Shown here in pieces: positions 36,856 through 46,228 of a stretch of 64,000 bases of DNA. The stretch is from Bartonella bilalgolemi (GTDB taxonomy: Bacteria > Pseudomonadota > Alphaproteobacteria > Rhizobiales > Rhizobiaceae). Location of the stretch: the NCBI RefSeq assembly GCF_023500045.1, contig NZ_JAMCOF010000002.1, positions 1-64,000 on the forward strand, read 5' to 3'. The position numbers and the translations under genes are program-made. Positions within the stretch are counted from its first letter, which is position 1; each line of letters starts with the position of its first letter. The notes under the pieces were generated by a model, which saw only the letters and a program-made list of their open reading frames with translations, did no database searches and was not told the origin of the DNA.

Positions 36856-37812
36856 ATGGCGCCACGTGTAGCGGTTTTAGGGTGCGGTTATTGGGGTAAA
36901 AATCATATACAGACCCTTCAAAATCTTGGAGTTTTAGTAGCGGTTTCTGATGCTGATTCCAATCGCGCTGCGCATTTTGCAAGTACGTATGGTGTTGTAG
37001 CTATTACACCCGATAAGCTTTTTACTCATAAAGAGATTGATGCTCTTGTTTTAGCTTTACCCCCACAATTTCATACAGAAAATGCACTACGGGCTCTTAA
37101 GAATGGTAAAGATGTTTTGGTTGAAAAACCAATTGCTTTGAATGTAGCTGATGCCGAACTTCAAGTTCAGATTGCTAATGAATATGGGCGGATTTTTATG
37201 GTAGGTCATATTTTGTGTTTTCACCCTGCCTTTGAAAAATTATGTGAGTTAATAGAGCAAGAAGCATTAGGGGATATTCGTTATATTTATTCTCATCGGT
37301 TAGGTTTCGGTAAATTTCATACACAAAGTAGTGCTTTATGGGACCTTGCTCCCCATGATCTTTCAATGATTTTAACTTTAACAAAATGTGAACCTTCTCA
37401 GGTGCATGGAGAAGGATCTGCCATAATTAACCAGCTTTCTGATTTTGCGCATATTCATATGACATTTCCAAATGGTATACGCAGTCACCTTTTTACTTCA
37501 CGTCTTAGTCCTTATTGTGAAAGGCGCTTAACAGTTGTTGGTACAAAGGCTATGCTTGTATTTGATGATATGGAACCGTGGAATCGCAAATTAGCATTTC
37601 ACCGTTTTTCTGTTTGGCAGGAGAATAAAGAATGGATTTCTAAGGCTGATAAGATAAATTATATTGATATTTGTGAAGGTTTACCGCTTACCTACGAATT
37701 GCAGCATTTTCTAAATTGTATTGAGGCACGTCAATCGCCTCGTACAAATGGAAAAGATGCTATCGCTATTTTGAAAGTTTTAACTGCAGCTAGTATTGAT
37801 CATTATGAATAA
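36856..37812 (+). CDS. Gfo/Idh/MocA oxidoreductase, probable GnnA-type
   Basis: A 318-residue NAD(P)-dependent sugar dehydrogenase. The Rossmann GCGYWGKNH is at the N-terminus; the catalytic EKPIAL motif is at about residue 94. It lies 47 bases before an aminotransferase of the DegT family. In the lipid A 3-amino pathway, GnnA oxidises UDP-GlcNAc at C3 and GnnB transaminates it. Bartonella lipid A is reported to contain 2,3-diamino-glucose, so this pair fits. The exact substrate is inferred. Confidence 0.85.
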   Translation: MAPRVAVLGCGYWGKNHIQTLQNLGVLVAVSDADSNRAAHFASTYGVVAITPDKLFTHKEIDALVLALPPQFHTENALRALKNGKDVLVEKPIALNVADAELQVQIANEYGRIFMVGHILCFHPAFEKLCELIEQEALGDIRYIYSHRLGFGKFHTQSSALWDLAPHDLSMILTLTKCEPSQVHGEGSAIINQLSDFAHIHMTFPNGIRSHLFTSRLSPYCERRLTVVGTKAMLVFDDMEPWNRKLAFHRFSVWQENKEWISKADKINYIDICEGLPLTYELQHFLNCIEARQSPRTNGKDAIAILKVLTAASIDHYE

Positions 37813-37859
37813 AAAATAAAGTATACTTTCATATTATTGTGATTATCAATGGAGTTAAT

Positions 37860-38978
37860 ATGCAATTCATTGACCTTGGAGCGCAACGTGCGCGCATCAA
37901 AGATAAAATTAATGCTGCAATTGCGCATGTTATAGCTAGTGGTCAATATATTTTAGGACCAAAAGTAACAGAATTTGAAGAGAAGTTAGCAGACTATCTT
38001 GGCGTTAAACATGTTATTGCTTGTGCTAATGGAACAGATGCATTGATGATGCCTCTTATGGCTAAAAATATTGGTCCAGGTGATGCTGTCTTTTGTCCTA
38101 GCTTTACTTTTTCTGCAACTGCAGAGGTTGCGGCTTTGGTGGGAGCAGAGCCTGTGTTTGTTGATGTAAAATCTGATACATTCAATATTGATGTTGATAA
38201 ACTTTGTGAAACAATCGAAATGGTTAAGCAAGAGGGACGTCTTAAACCAAAGGCTATTATTGCTGTTGATTTATTTGGACTTCCTGCTGATTATGATCAA
38301 ATTTCTCTAGTAGCTAAAAAGGAAAATCTTTTTGTTATTGAAGATACTGCTCAATCGATAGGTGGTAAAAGTGGCGATGTTATGTGTGGGGCTTTTGGTG
38401 ACGTTGCAGCAACTAGTTTTTATCCAGCAAAACCTTTAGGTTGTTATGGCGACGGGGGCGCTATGATGACCAATGATGATGATATGGCAACCCTTTTACG
38501 TTCAATACTGTTTCATGGTAAAGGTAAAACGCAATATGATAATGTACGTATCGGTATAAATTCGCGATTAGATACAATTCAAGCCGCAATTTTGTTGGAA
38601 AAGCTTGTTATTTTTGAAGATGAGATAGAAAAACGTGCAGCAATTGCACAACGTTATTCTGAGAATTTAAAAGATATTGTGGCAGTTCCAGAAGTGAAAG
38701 AAGATGTTCGTTGTGCTTATGCACAATACACTATTAAGGTAAAAAATCGTGATCAGTTAAAAGCATATTTACAAAAAAATAGCGTTCCTACAATGATTTA
38801 TTATAATACTCCATTACATTTACAACCAGCTTATAAAAATTTCTCCTATGTAAAGGATTCTCTTTCTGTTTCTGAATATTTGGGAAGTTGTGTCTTAAGT
38901 TTACCTATGTATCCTTATTTATCTCAAAGCGATCAAGATAAAATTATTCAATGTATAAGGGATTTTTATAGTGCGTAA
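37860..38978 (+). CDS. DegT/DnrJ/EryC1 aminotransferase, probable GnnB-type
   Basis: A 372-residue PLP-dependent sugar aminotransferase. It begins MQFIDLGAQRARIKDKINAA. CANGTDALMM, DLFGLPADYD, IEDTAQSIGGK and TSFYPAKPLGCYGDGG are family blocks; Lys191 in the last is the PLP lysine. GGAG lies just before ATG 37860; an upstream TTG/ATG-type extension has no homology. Paired with the preceding oxidoreductase, it likely makes UDP-GlcNAc3N for lipid A; WbpE-like O-antigen roles are the alternative. Confidence 0.88.
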   Translation: MQFIDLGAQRARIKDKINAAIAHVIASGQYILGPKVTEFEEKLADYLGVKHVIACANGTDALMMPLMAKNIGPGDAVFCPSFTFSATAEVAALVGAEPVFVDVKSDTFNIDVDKLCETIEMVKQEGRLKPKAIIAVDLFGLPADYDQISLVAKKENLFVIEDTAQSIGGKSGDVMCGAFGDVAATSFYPAKPLGCYGDGGAMMTNDDDMATLLRSILFHGKGKTQYDNVRIGINSRLDTIQAAILLEKLVIFEDEIEKRAAIAQRYSENLKDIVAVPEVKEDVRCAYAQYTIKVKNRDQLKAYLQKNSVPTMIYYNTPLHLQPAYKNFSYVKDSLSVSEYLGSCVLSLPMYPYLSQSDQDKIIQCIRDFYSA

Positions 38979-39469
38979 AATTTGTAGGAGAATCGCTCTA
39001 TTTATATAATATGATATATTATGAGGTCTTAATTAATTTAGCCTATATCGTTTTTCATGTTTTATATATCTATTAATGATTTTATACATGCTTCCACTTA
39101 TGAGGCTGACATCAAGCGGGATTACGGAAGTGAGAGATTAGTACTATTCATAGAAAAAGAAACTGCAAATATCTATGTCAGTATGAAGAAAAACATAAAC
39201 ATCTTATTATTATTACTAATATTTTGATAAAATTGTATATTCTGAAGGGCTGAAAAAAATTTTAAAATAAGAAAAAATTATAAAAGAAATACACTGCTTT
39301 GCAGATAAAATTTGCATAATAAGAGTTTATCATTTGCAAATTGGCTATTGTTGATAGTGCGAGTTCATAATGACAAAGTTTTCATGGCATTTATATTAAT
39401 TAATTATGTTAGTCGTTGATCTTTCAGTCATCGGCTTATCAAGAATATCTTTTATTATTTAGCTGTGAT
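38979..39469. other. Intergenic region, no gene
   Basis: About 490 AT-rich bases between convergent genes. Every frame is broken by stops. No recognised remnant, tRNA or terminator is seen. Confidence 0.5.
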
Positions 39470-40132
39470 TTAATTTTCAGAGAGAGGAGTTTTTTCAGTA
39501 TTAGCGATTTTTTTGCGAATATAAGATGCAAGATCGTTTTTGTTTTTAGAATCTTTAGTTAACTTATTAATAGATGAGTGTTTACCTTCTTTCACGGCGA
39601 TATGAGCCGCTAAAGTGGCTGCTAATTCTTTTGTTTCTTCACATAATTCATGCAATAATTGATCTTTAGCAGAAATATCAAGCTCATCGATTTGAATATT
39701 TTTTAGACGTTGTTTATAATGTGCTATTTTTTCGTGCATAGCTTTAATTTCCTTTATAAAAGTATTTGTTGCAAGAATGTTGTTTTTTTTCTCTACTGAT
39801 TCTGTTTTAGTAGAGAGAAGGGGAGTACATTGCTCAGAAAAATATGAAGGGCAAAGCTGTTCTTGTTGGGGACTAAGTTGTATTTTTAGTTGAGCATATT
39901 TTTTTTGTAAAGAATCATATCTTTGTGTATGACGTGCTAATTCTACAGCATGCTGGGCACAAAGAAAGTTGTAATTTGCTTGTATTTCAATAAGTGATAA
40001 CGGAATTTTTGCAGAAACAGACTGGTATGCAAAATGAAGAATTTTACGCCAAATAAGAGGGGAAACAAGGATTAACAACCAAGAAATGGTTGCAATTCCG
40101 AGAATGAAAAAAAGAATTGATTGGATAAACAT
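39470..40132 (-). CDS. Membrane-anchored coiled-coil protein, unknown
   Basis: A 220-residue protein with one N-terminal membrane helix (about residues 3-27: IQSILFFILGIATISWLLIL) and a long helical, Gln/Lys/Glu-rich cytoplasmic part with heptad spacing (about 60-190). The ATG at 40132 is chosen because it places the membrane helix at the N-terminus; the upstream extension overlaps the EipA-type gene. It is immediately downstream of that gene and likely cotranscribed with it. The partner role is unknown. Confidence 0.65.
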   Translation of the reverse strand: MFIQSILFFILGIATISWLLILVSPLIWRKILHFAYQSVSAKIPLSLIEIQANYNFLCAQHAVELARHTQRYDSLQKKYAQLKIQLSPQQEQLCPSYFSEQCTPLLSTKTESVEKKNNILATNTFIKEIKAMHEKIAHYKQRLKNIQIDELDISAKDQLLHELCEETKELAATLAAHIAVKEGKHSSINKLTKDSKNKNDLASYIRKKIANTEKTPLSEN

Positions 40133-40155
40133 AATACCTCTTTTCAGTAAGAGTT

Positions 40156-40752
40156 TTAAAACGGGTTCCACGTTGGCGCGGGTGTTAATTTTAAATATCC
40201 CATATTGATGCCAAGGCGTGCTCCAACACCTGTGCGTATCGGAATTAACAGAGTATTGTTCCTTTTAAGAACATGAAAGCCAACTCCTGCAATTAAATAG
40301 GCCGAACCCGAAATACCTCCATAGCGTCCCCATAAATTATTTATCTTATCAAGATCATAAACTAAGATCATTAAACGGGATCCTTGACCGCCGAAATCCC
40401 ACCCTAAAGATGGACCTTGCCAAAAAATTTTATGTTGGCCATAATTTTTTGTGAAGATTTTTCCTTCACCATAAGTTAATCCAGCAAAAAAAGCTCCAGA
40501 TGCTTCTTCTCCTAGAATATAAGCATTTGGATGCCCATATCGTGAAAAAATATTTTCAATTGCAGTGGCTATGCTCCCTGCTGTTTTACCAAAAAAATTA
40601 TGACCAGAAGCAATAATTTCTTGTAACGAGAAATTTTGATCATTCTCTTCTATTGGTGTGAGCTGGGCATTTGCGATATTTGTTATTATGAATAAAAGGG
40701 ACGTAAAAAATACAATATTCATATACCAACGTGATAAGGAAGAGCGTGTCAT
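40156..40752 (-). CDS. eipA: DUF1134 periplasmic protein, EipA-like
   Basis: A 198-residue protein with a signal peptide (about residues 1-29, ending IANA). The mature part is the DUF1134 beta-barrel: GKTAGSIATAIENIFSRYGHPNAYILGEEASGAF, GLTYGEG, GPSLGWDFGGQGSR and ending GYLKLTPAPTWNPF. EipA of Brucella is needed for envelope integrity and virulence, and lies beside chpT and ctrA there as well. The neighbourhood here matches that arrangement. Confidence 0.9.
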   Translation of the reverse strand: MTRSSLSRWYMNIVFFTSLLFIITNIANAQLTPIEENDQNFSLQEIIASGHNFFGKTAGSIATAIENIFSRYGHPNAYILGEEASGAFFAGLTYGEGKIFTKNYGQHKIFWQGPSLGWDFGGQGSRLMILVYDLDKINNLWGRYGGISGSAYLIAGVGFHVLKRNNTLLIPIRTGVGARLGINMGYLKLTPAPTWNPF

Positions 40753-40964
40753 GGGATTTGTCTCTTTTAATTTTTATTAATTATACACAAGAGGATAGAA
40801 TTATAATACTTATCCAATAAATAGAAAATAAGGCATAAAATTATTTAAATTCTTAAATTTATTCCTAAAAAGAAGATTTTAATGTGATTGTTAAATTTCT
40901 ATACATGCGTTAGGTGTTAAAAGTTGTAGTTGAAAAAATTCAGAATTGAGGAGTTATAATAAAT

Positions 40965-41603
40965 ATGACGTTAGCTGTTTCTTTGAAGTCGACTGATCTG
41001 GCTGCTTTGCTTTGTAGTCGTATTTGTCACGATTTAATTTCTCCTATTAGTGTTATTCAAAATGCTATGGAACTTTATGATGAAGGAAATGCTGATGAAG
41101 ATGCTTTGCAATTAGTGCGTCTATCTGTTGCAAATGCTTCTGCTCGTTTACAATTTGCGCGGATGGCTTTTGGATCTGTAGGAGGGATAGAAGGAAAAAT
41201 AGATACGAGTTTTGCTGAACAGGTGTCTCAACAATATATGAAAGAAGAAAAAGCAGTTTTGAAATGGAAGGCCGCTTCTTTTCTTCTACCAAAAGATGAA
41301 GCTAAACTTTTGCTAAATTTATTATTGATTGCAAATGCAACGGTTGCTCAAGGTGGTGAAATAGGTGTTGTAATTTTAGAAAATACAGATCAACGTTTAT
41401 TTCGCTTCGAAATTTGTGGTAAAATATTACGTGTTCCTTCTCATTTTATTGAATTATATAACGGAACAATGCCGGAAGAGCTAATTGATGCACGTATTGC
41501 TCAGTTATATTATACGGTATTACTTGCTGAGATAACAGCTATGAAAATAAGCATACATGAAACCAATGACTGCATTATTTTAGAAAGTATAAAGAAATTC
41601 TGA
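40965..41603 (+). CDS. chpT: Histidine phosphotransferase ChpT
   Basis: A 212-residue dimeric phosphotransferase relaying phosphate from CckA to CtrA and CpdR. The phospho-histidine is His22 in LCSRICHDLISPISVI. The degenerate kinase-like C-terminal domain lacks ATP-binding motifs (no N/G boxes), as expected. It is transcribed towards ctrA (convergent), with a shared terminator between them. Length matches the family. Confidence 0.92.
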   Translation: MTLAVSLKSTDLAALLCSRICHDLISPISVIQNAMELYDEGNADEDALQLVRLSVANASARLQFARMAFGSVGGIEGKIDTSFAEQVSQQYMKEEKAVLKWKAASFLLPKDEAKLLLNLLLIANATVAQGGEIGVVILENTDQRLFRFEICGKILRVPSHFIELYNGTMPEELIDARIAQLYYTVLLAEITAMKISIHETNDCIILESIKKF

Positions 41604-41701
41604 ATAGAATGAAATTTTTCACTATACTAAAATTAGAATAAGACAGCTGAGATGCTGCTTGATGAATGATAATTATAGGATTTTTCTTGATAGACAACAA
41701 A

Positions 41702-41731
41702 AAAATCTCAGCATCTGATATCCGAGATTTT
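41702..41731. terminator. Bidirectional hairpin between chpT and ctrA
   Basis: AAAATCTC (41702-41709) pairs with GAGATTTT (41724-41731) around a 14-base loop. A-rich and T-rich flanks on either side make it usable in both directions. It sits between two convergent genes. Confidence 0.6.
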
Positions 41732-41753
41732 AATAGTTATAAGTCTTAGTCAC

Positions 41754-42455
41754 TTAAGCAGTTTTTCGTATGTTTTCTTTAATTGGATCACGTAATACGT
41801 AGCCACGTCCCCAAACTGTATCGATATAATTAACGCCAGAAGATACTGCATCTAGTTTTTTCCGCAGTTTGCAGATAAAGACATCAATAATTTTGAGTTC
41901 AGGTTCGTCCATGCCACCGTAGAGATGATTGAGAAACATTTCTTTGGTTAGTGTAGTTCCTTTGCGTAGAGATAGAAGTTCTAGCATTTGGTATTCTTTC
42001 CCTGTTAGATGGACAGGACGACCTGCAACTTCAACTGTTTTAGCATCAAGATTAACAGTAAGATCGCCAGTAGTGATAACTGATTGTGCATGACCTTTAG
42101 AGCGGCGTACAACAGCATGAATACGTGCAATTAATTCATCTTTATGGAAAGGTTTAGTCATGTAATCATCAGCACCAAAGCCAAAACCACGAACTTTATC
42201 TTTAATATCCCCCATACCAGAAAGAATGAGCACGGGAGTCTTTATTTTTTCTAGTCTTAAGGTTCGTAAGACATCATAGCCTGATATATCAGGAAGATTC
42301 AGATCAAGCAAAATGATATCGTAATCATAAAGTTTACCTAGATCGATACCTTCTTCACCTAGATCAGTAATGTAAACATTAAAGTTTTCTGATTTTAGCA
42401 TCAATTCGATGCTTTTAGTGGTTGTTTTATCATCTTCAATTAATAATACGCGCAT
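41754..42455 (-). CDS. ctrA: Cell-cycle master response regulator CtrA
   Basis: A 233-residue OmpR-type response regulator. The receiver domain has the acidic pocket IEDD, phospho-acceptor Asp51 (ILLDLNLPD) and Lys in [11 protein letters not shown]. The winged-helix DNA-binding domain includes [17 protein letters not shown] and [13 protein letters not shown]-type sequence ([14 protein letters not shown]). CtrA controls replication, division and motility genes. chpT, sciP and a FliJ-like gene are its neighbours. It ends in a basic NIRKTA tail, unlike the AA degron of Caulobacter CtrA only in the preceding residue (…TA rather than …AA). Confidence 0.97.
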   Translation of the reverse strand: MRVLLIEDDKTTTKSIELMLKSENFNVYITDLGEEGIDLGKLYDYDIILLDLNLPDISGYDVLRTLRLEKIKTPVLILSGMGDIKDKVRGFGFGADDYMTKPFHKDELIARIHAVVRRSKGHAQSVITTGDLTVNLDAKTVEVAGRPVHLTGKEYQMLELLSLRKGTTLTKEMFLNHLYGGMDEPELKIIDVFICKLRKKLDAVSSGVNYIDTVWGRGYVLRDPIKENIRKTA

Positions 42456-42920
42456 TTCATTCCCTCATCTAGCTCCTCCCGAATCAAGTGGAGCTTTTCT
42501 TACTTCATAACAGTTAGTAAAATTACTGTTCATAAAAAAAATAATTCATAAAATCAGATACCTAATACTGAAGTCCTGATGAATAATTCAGCAGTACGCG
42601 TAACAATTGCCGCTGTTTCCCCCACTATCCTAGATAGTGGTTAACAAAATATTTTTATTTTTGAAAGAGGTTAATGAAATTATTTTAAAATTTTTATATT
42701 TATTTACCGAGATTTAAGTCTCTTTGATTTAGGAAGAGCATAATGTGAAAGAATAGTTAGTGTTTTTAAAATAAGGCTCTGTTCCGAGTATTTTAAAAAT
42801 GCTAAAGAAATTTAAATTAAAAACTACTTTTTGTTTTCAATGAAAATAATGAAAATGAGAGTATAGAGGGTATATGTGAGCGCTAATTTGAGTTTTGGTA
42901 TAGTTAAGGAGTATTTAGGC
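42456..42920. promoter_or_regulatory. ctrA / fliJ-like divergent regulatory region
   Basis: About 465 AT-rich bases between the divergent ctrA and fliJ-like genes. A GANTC site (GAATC, 42481-42485) lies 26 bases upstream of the ctrA start, the kind of site methylated by CcrM. GTTAAC at about 42639 contains TTAAC, a CtrA half-site, but I find no full TTAA-N7-TTAA. Promoter boxes are not assigned. Confidence 0.45.
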
Positions 42921-43307
42921 ATGAAATCGCGGCAGAATATGGTGCAATTAAAGATGTTTCAAGTGCGAGAGAAGCGCCGTGAAATTGCACAGCTTGAGAT
43001 GATGATCACAGAATTTGAACGAATAGTATTAGAACTTGAAGAGCAAATTGTTAGTGAAGAGCGTAGATCTGGAAATGATGACGTTCATCATTTCGCTTAT
43101 TCAGCTTTTGCTCGTGCAGCACGGCAGAGGCGTGATAATCTCACAGATTCGATTCGTGATTTAAAGTTGCAGAAAACAAATGCTAAAATTACCTTAAAAG
43201 AAATTGATCTAGAGCTTCAACGTGCGCAAATGATTGAAAAGAATGGTGATAGGATAGTAACAGATGATCATCACACTTTTCCTCAACTCCACTCGATGGT
43301 TGGATAG
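42921..43307 (+). CDS. fliJ: FliJ-like flagellar export protein
   Basis: A 128-residue helical coiled-coil protein from ATG 42921, which has AAGGAG 9 bases upstream. It begins MKSRQNMVQLKMFQVREKRREIAQLEMMI, typical of the alphaproteobacterial FliJ-like gene next to ctrA; a GTG at 42876 is a weaker start. FliJ works with the flagellar type III export ATPase. The role is inferred from sequence and location. Confidence 0.75.
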   Translation: MKSRQNMVQLKMFQVREKRREIAQLEMMITEFERIVLELEEQIVSEERRSGNDDVHHFAYSAFARAARQRRDNLTDSIRDLKLQKTNAKITLKEIDLELQRAQMIEKNGDRIVTDDHHTFPQLHSMVG

Positions 43308-43355
43308 TTAAAACTAAAGATTCTATGTAGATCTTTAAATTTTATATGCTGAAAA

Positions 43356-43391
43356 AAAATAAGCCAAGCTTAAAAAAGCTTGGCTTATTTT
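43356..43391. terminator. Bidirectional terminator between fliJ-like and sciP
   Basis: AAAATAAGCCAAGCTT (43356-43371) pairs perfectly with AAGCTTGGCTTATTTT (43376-43391) over a 4-base loop, flanked by A-runs and T-runs. It serves the convergent fliJ-like and sciP genes. Confidence 0.92.
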
Positions 43392-43420
43392 GAAATAAAA
43401 TTTTGAACCGACATCATTAT

Positions 43421-43696
43421 TTAATATCTATATTGTTGGGTTTTAGTTGTCCGTAATCCAGCTAAACCGTGTTCATCAATCGAACTTTGCCATGAAAGAA
43501 ATTCTTCTACGGTTAAAGTATAACGTTGACATGCTTCATCCAGACTTAATAATCCACCTCTCACAGCTGCAACAACTTCAGCTTTGCGACGGATAACCCA
43601 ACGCTTTGTTGTTGTGGGTGGTAAGTCAGTGATTGTTAGTGGATTTCCATCTGGGCCAATAACATATTTTATTCGTGGTTTTATTAAATCAGTCAT
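43421..43696 (-). CDS. sciP: SciP, CtrA inhibitory protein (DUF1153)
   Basis: A 91-residue DUF1153 protein. Features are YVIGPDGNPLTITDLPP, then the helix-turn-helix RWVIRRKAEVVAAVRGGLLSLDEACQRYTLTVEEFLSW. In Caulobacter SciP blocks CtrA-activated transcription early in the cycle. ATG 43696 is preferred over an upstream TTG. Found near ctrA, as in relatives. Confidence 0.93.
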   Translation of the reverse strand: MTDLIKPRIKYVIGPDGNPLTITDLPPTTTKRWVIRRKAEVVAAVRGGLLSLDEACQRYTLTVEEFLSWQSSIDEHGLAGLRTTKTQQYRY

Positions 43697-44007
43697 TATA
43701 TTTTCTACTGTAATATTCAAGATTTAGATGCTTTAATATAATACATGAGTTTTAAAAAAGAACTAAACTTGTTAAAAAAGAAAATTAATAAAATCAATTG
43801 TAGATATTATAAATAAAACAATATGCTATAATCTTTATAGTCATTTTTGATGAAAGAATCTTTATTCTAATTGATTGCTTTTTAATTTAAACTCCTTCTG
43901 TGACAATCTGATATCACTCGTTAGTTGTAGGAAAGACAAAAAAATAATATAAATAAAGCGTAATGCATAATATTGAGCAGGCATTTTAAAAAATAGAGAG
44001 TAAATGT
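43697..44007. other. Divergent promoter region sciP / mnmA
   Basis: About 310 AT-rich bases with no open frame I would support. Promoters for sciP (minus) and mnmA (plus) must lie here. Confidence 0.45.
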
Positions 44008-45243
44008 ATGTGTTTAAATAGTCTTGATTTGCCAGGGCATCCTGAAAATTCTCGTATTGTTGTTGCGATGTCTGGAGGGGTTGATTCGTCAGTTGTTGCA
44101 GGCCTCTTAAAAAAAGAAGGTTATGATGTAGTGGGGATCACGTTGCAGTTGTATGATCACGGTGCTGCAACCCATCGTGTAGGTGCTTGCTGTGCAGGAC
44201 AAGATATTGAAGATGCGCGTCGTGTAGCAGAAACTTTGGGTGTGCCTCATTATATTCTTGATTATGAAGAACGGTTTCGCGAGGCTGTGATTAATCCGTT
44301 TGCAGAAAGTTATGCGCATGGAGAAACACCTATTCCATGTGTCTCTTGCAATCAAACTGTTAAATTTGCTGATTTGTTAACAACTGCGTATGAGTTAGGT
44401 GCAGATGCTTTAGCGACAGGTCATTATATTCGAAGTCGTCCTCATGGGGCACATCGGGCGTTATTTCGTTCTCTTGATACTGATCGTGATCAGAGTTATT
44501 TTTTATTTGCTACGACGCAAGAGCAAATCGATTATTTACGCTTTCCATTAGGTGATCTTTCAAAAGAGCATGTGCGTGAAATAGCAACCGAAATGGGTTT
44601 AGTTGTTGCCAATAAACATGATAGTCAGGATATTTGTTTCGTTCCACAAGGAAAATATTCTGACGTTATTACAAAGTTACGCCCAGAGGCTGCAAATCCT
44701 GGAGTTATTGTGCATATTGATGGACAGATTTTGGGAGAACATTCAGGAATTGTTAATTATACTATTGGCCAGCGTCGTGGAATTGGTGTTGCAACTGGTG
44801 AAGCACTTTACGTAATTTATCTTGATGTAGAAAATGCTTGCGTTATTGTTGGTCCGCGTGAGATGTTGGAAACACGTAAACTTTTTTTACGTGATGTGAA
44901 TTGGCTTGGTGATGAACAGTTAGATAATTTTCCTCTTGATGGTATTGATGTCGCAGTAAAGGTTCGTTCGACGTGTCCTCCACGCTCAGCGCGTTTACAT
45001 TATAAACAAGGATTATTTTTTGTGGATTTATTGGAAAGTGAGAGTGGTGTAGCACCGGGTCAAGCTTGCGTTCTTTATAATGATAATAGTCATGCAGCAC
45101 GTGTTCTTGGAGGTGGATTTATTACATGTGCAGAACGTGCAGCTGACACTGAAAAAATGTTGAAAAAAATTTTATGCAATTTGAAAAGGAAAACTTCTCC
45201 CTTTTTCAAAGATGAAACGGCCTTTTTACATAAATATACGTAA
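44008..45243 (+). CDS. mnmA: tRNA-specific 2-thiouridylase MnmA
   Basis: A 411-residue enzyme making the 2-thio group at wobble uridine 34 of tRNA-Lys, -Glu and -Gln. The PP-loop SGGVDSSV, the catalytic cysteine in [10 protein letters not shown] (Cys114, with Cys111) and the second in [11 protein letters not shown] (Cys210) are intact. [11 protein letters not shown] and [10 protein letters not shown] are also family blocks. The C-terminus is a few dozen residues longer than in E. coli MnmA. It reads convergently with the SpoU methyltransferase. Confidence 0.96.
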   Translation: MCLNSLDLPGHPENSRIVVAMSGGVDSSVVAGLLKKEGYDVVGITLQLYDHGAATHRVGACCAGQDIEDARRVAETLGVPHYILDYEERFREAVINPFAESYAHGETPIPCVSCNQTVKFADLLTTAYELGADALATGHYIRSRPHGAHRALFRSLDTDRDQSYFLFATTQEQIDYLRFPLGDLSKEHVREIATEMGLVVANKHDSQDICFVPQGKYSDVITKLRPEAANPGVIVHIDGQILGEHSGIVNYTIGQRRGIGVATGEALYVIYLDVENACVIVGPREMLETRKLFLRDVNWLGDEQLDNFPLDGIDVAVKVRSTCPPRSARLHYKQGLFFVDLLESESGVAPGQACVLYNDNSHAARVLGGGFITCAERAADTEKMLKKILCNLKRKTSPFFKDETAFLHKYT

Positions 45244-45296
45244 GTAAATGTATAAGATAAACAGAATATCATTTGATAATTTGAAATGTTAACGTC

Positions 45297-46112
45297 TTAA
45301 TTCAGTTTATCAAAATCAGCAAAATGTGCCAGGGCAAGACCTGATGCTGTGGCAACGTTGAGGCTATCAAATCCATAAGCCATAGGAATCCGCAAAGTCT
45401 CTGATTTTTGTAGAATATGTGCTGGCAAACCATTACCTTCTGTTCCAAAAATAAGTGCTGTGTGTTTTGTTGCTTTTGCATCTTTAAGATAGCGGGGAGC
45501 AGAAGGGGAAAGCGCGTAAAGATGAAAATTCGCATTACTTAAAGCTGTTACAATGCTATCAATATCATCTCCTTGTGTATAGGGTACGTTTAGAGTTGCG
45601 CCAGCAGAAACTCTGATTGATTTTCTATAAAGAGGATCACATGAAGTTTTATCAATGATAATACCGGTACTAGCAAAAGCAGCTGCATTACGAAAAATAG
45701 CTCCCATATTATCATGATTAGAGATGCCACATAAAACTGAAATTAGAGCTTTTTCTGGAAGATTTTGTAAAAACTCTTTTAATAATGGCAATTTTTTACG
45801 TTGCCCAATGCCAAGCATACCACGATGAACATGAAAACCAGCAATATCATCCATGATTTTTTGCGGAACGCAATAAATAGGGCATGTTGGTTTTGTTTCT
45901 TTTAAAATGGGCATAATACTTAGAAGGCGTGCTGCAACAACAAGCAATGATAAAGTAGAAAACTCTTTTGAACGCAGCAATGATAATAATATCACTTTTC
46001 CTTCAGCAACAAATTGATGCTGTCTTCCAACGAGATCTTTTTCACGAATATTACGGTAAGCTTCCAAACATGGATCATCGGCTTCATGAATTGTAGTGAT
46101 ATTCAGAGTCAT
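45297..46112 (-). CDS. TrmH/SpoU family RNA 2'-O-methyltransferase
   Basis: A 271-residue SPOUT-fold SAM enzyme. The knot motifs are LISVLCGISNHDNMGAIFRNAAAF, LIFGTEGNGLPAHI and IPMAYGFDSLNVATASGLALAH. An N-terminal domain of about 110 residues precedes it. It methylates a ribose in tRNA or rRNA; the exact position is not determinable. Its start is at 46112, divergent from the small RNA promoter beginning at 46194. Confidence 0.9.
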   Translation of the reverse strand: MTLNITTIHEADDPCLEAYRNIREKDLVGRQHQFVAEGKVILLSLLRSKEFSTLSLLVVAARLLSIMPILKETKPTCPIYCVPQKIMDDIAGFHVHRGMLGIGQRKKLPLLKEFLQNLPEKALISVLCGISNHDNMGAIFRNAAAFASTGIIIDKTSCDPLYRKSIRVSAGATLNVPYTQGDDIDSIVTALSNANFHLYALSPSAPRYLKDAKATKHTALIFGTEGNGLPAHILQKSETLRIPMAYGFDSLNVATASGLALAHFADFDKLN

Positions 46113-46193
46113 ATAGGATCTTTAACATTATTTTTTTTAAATCACCAGATGAAGATAAAAACATTATTTCTAAACTTTAAAGTAGAATTTTTA

Positions 46194-46222
46194 TTGACAA
46201 AATACAACCAAAAATATATATA
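46194..46222 (+). promoter_or_regulatory. Strong sigma-70 type promoter
   Basis: TTGACA (46194-46199), a 17-base spacer and TATATA (46217-46222) form a near-consensus promoter, with an expected transcription start at about 46229. No coding frame follows it; it points at the small RNA below. Confidence 0.8.
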
Positions 46223-46228
46223 GCCCAT

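Noticed and set aside
42639-42700. CtrA full binding site upstream of ctrA
   Set aside because: Only half-sites (TTAAC) are found; TTAA-N7-TTAA with the right spacing is not present.
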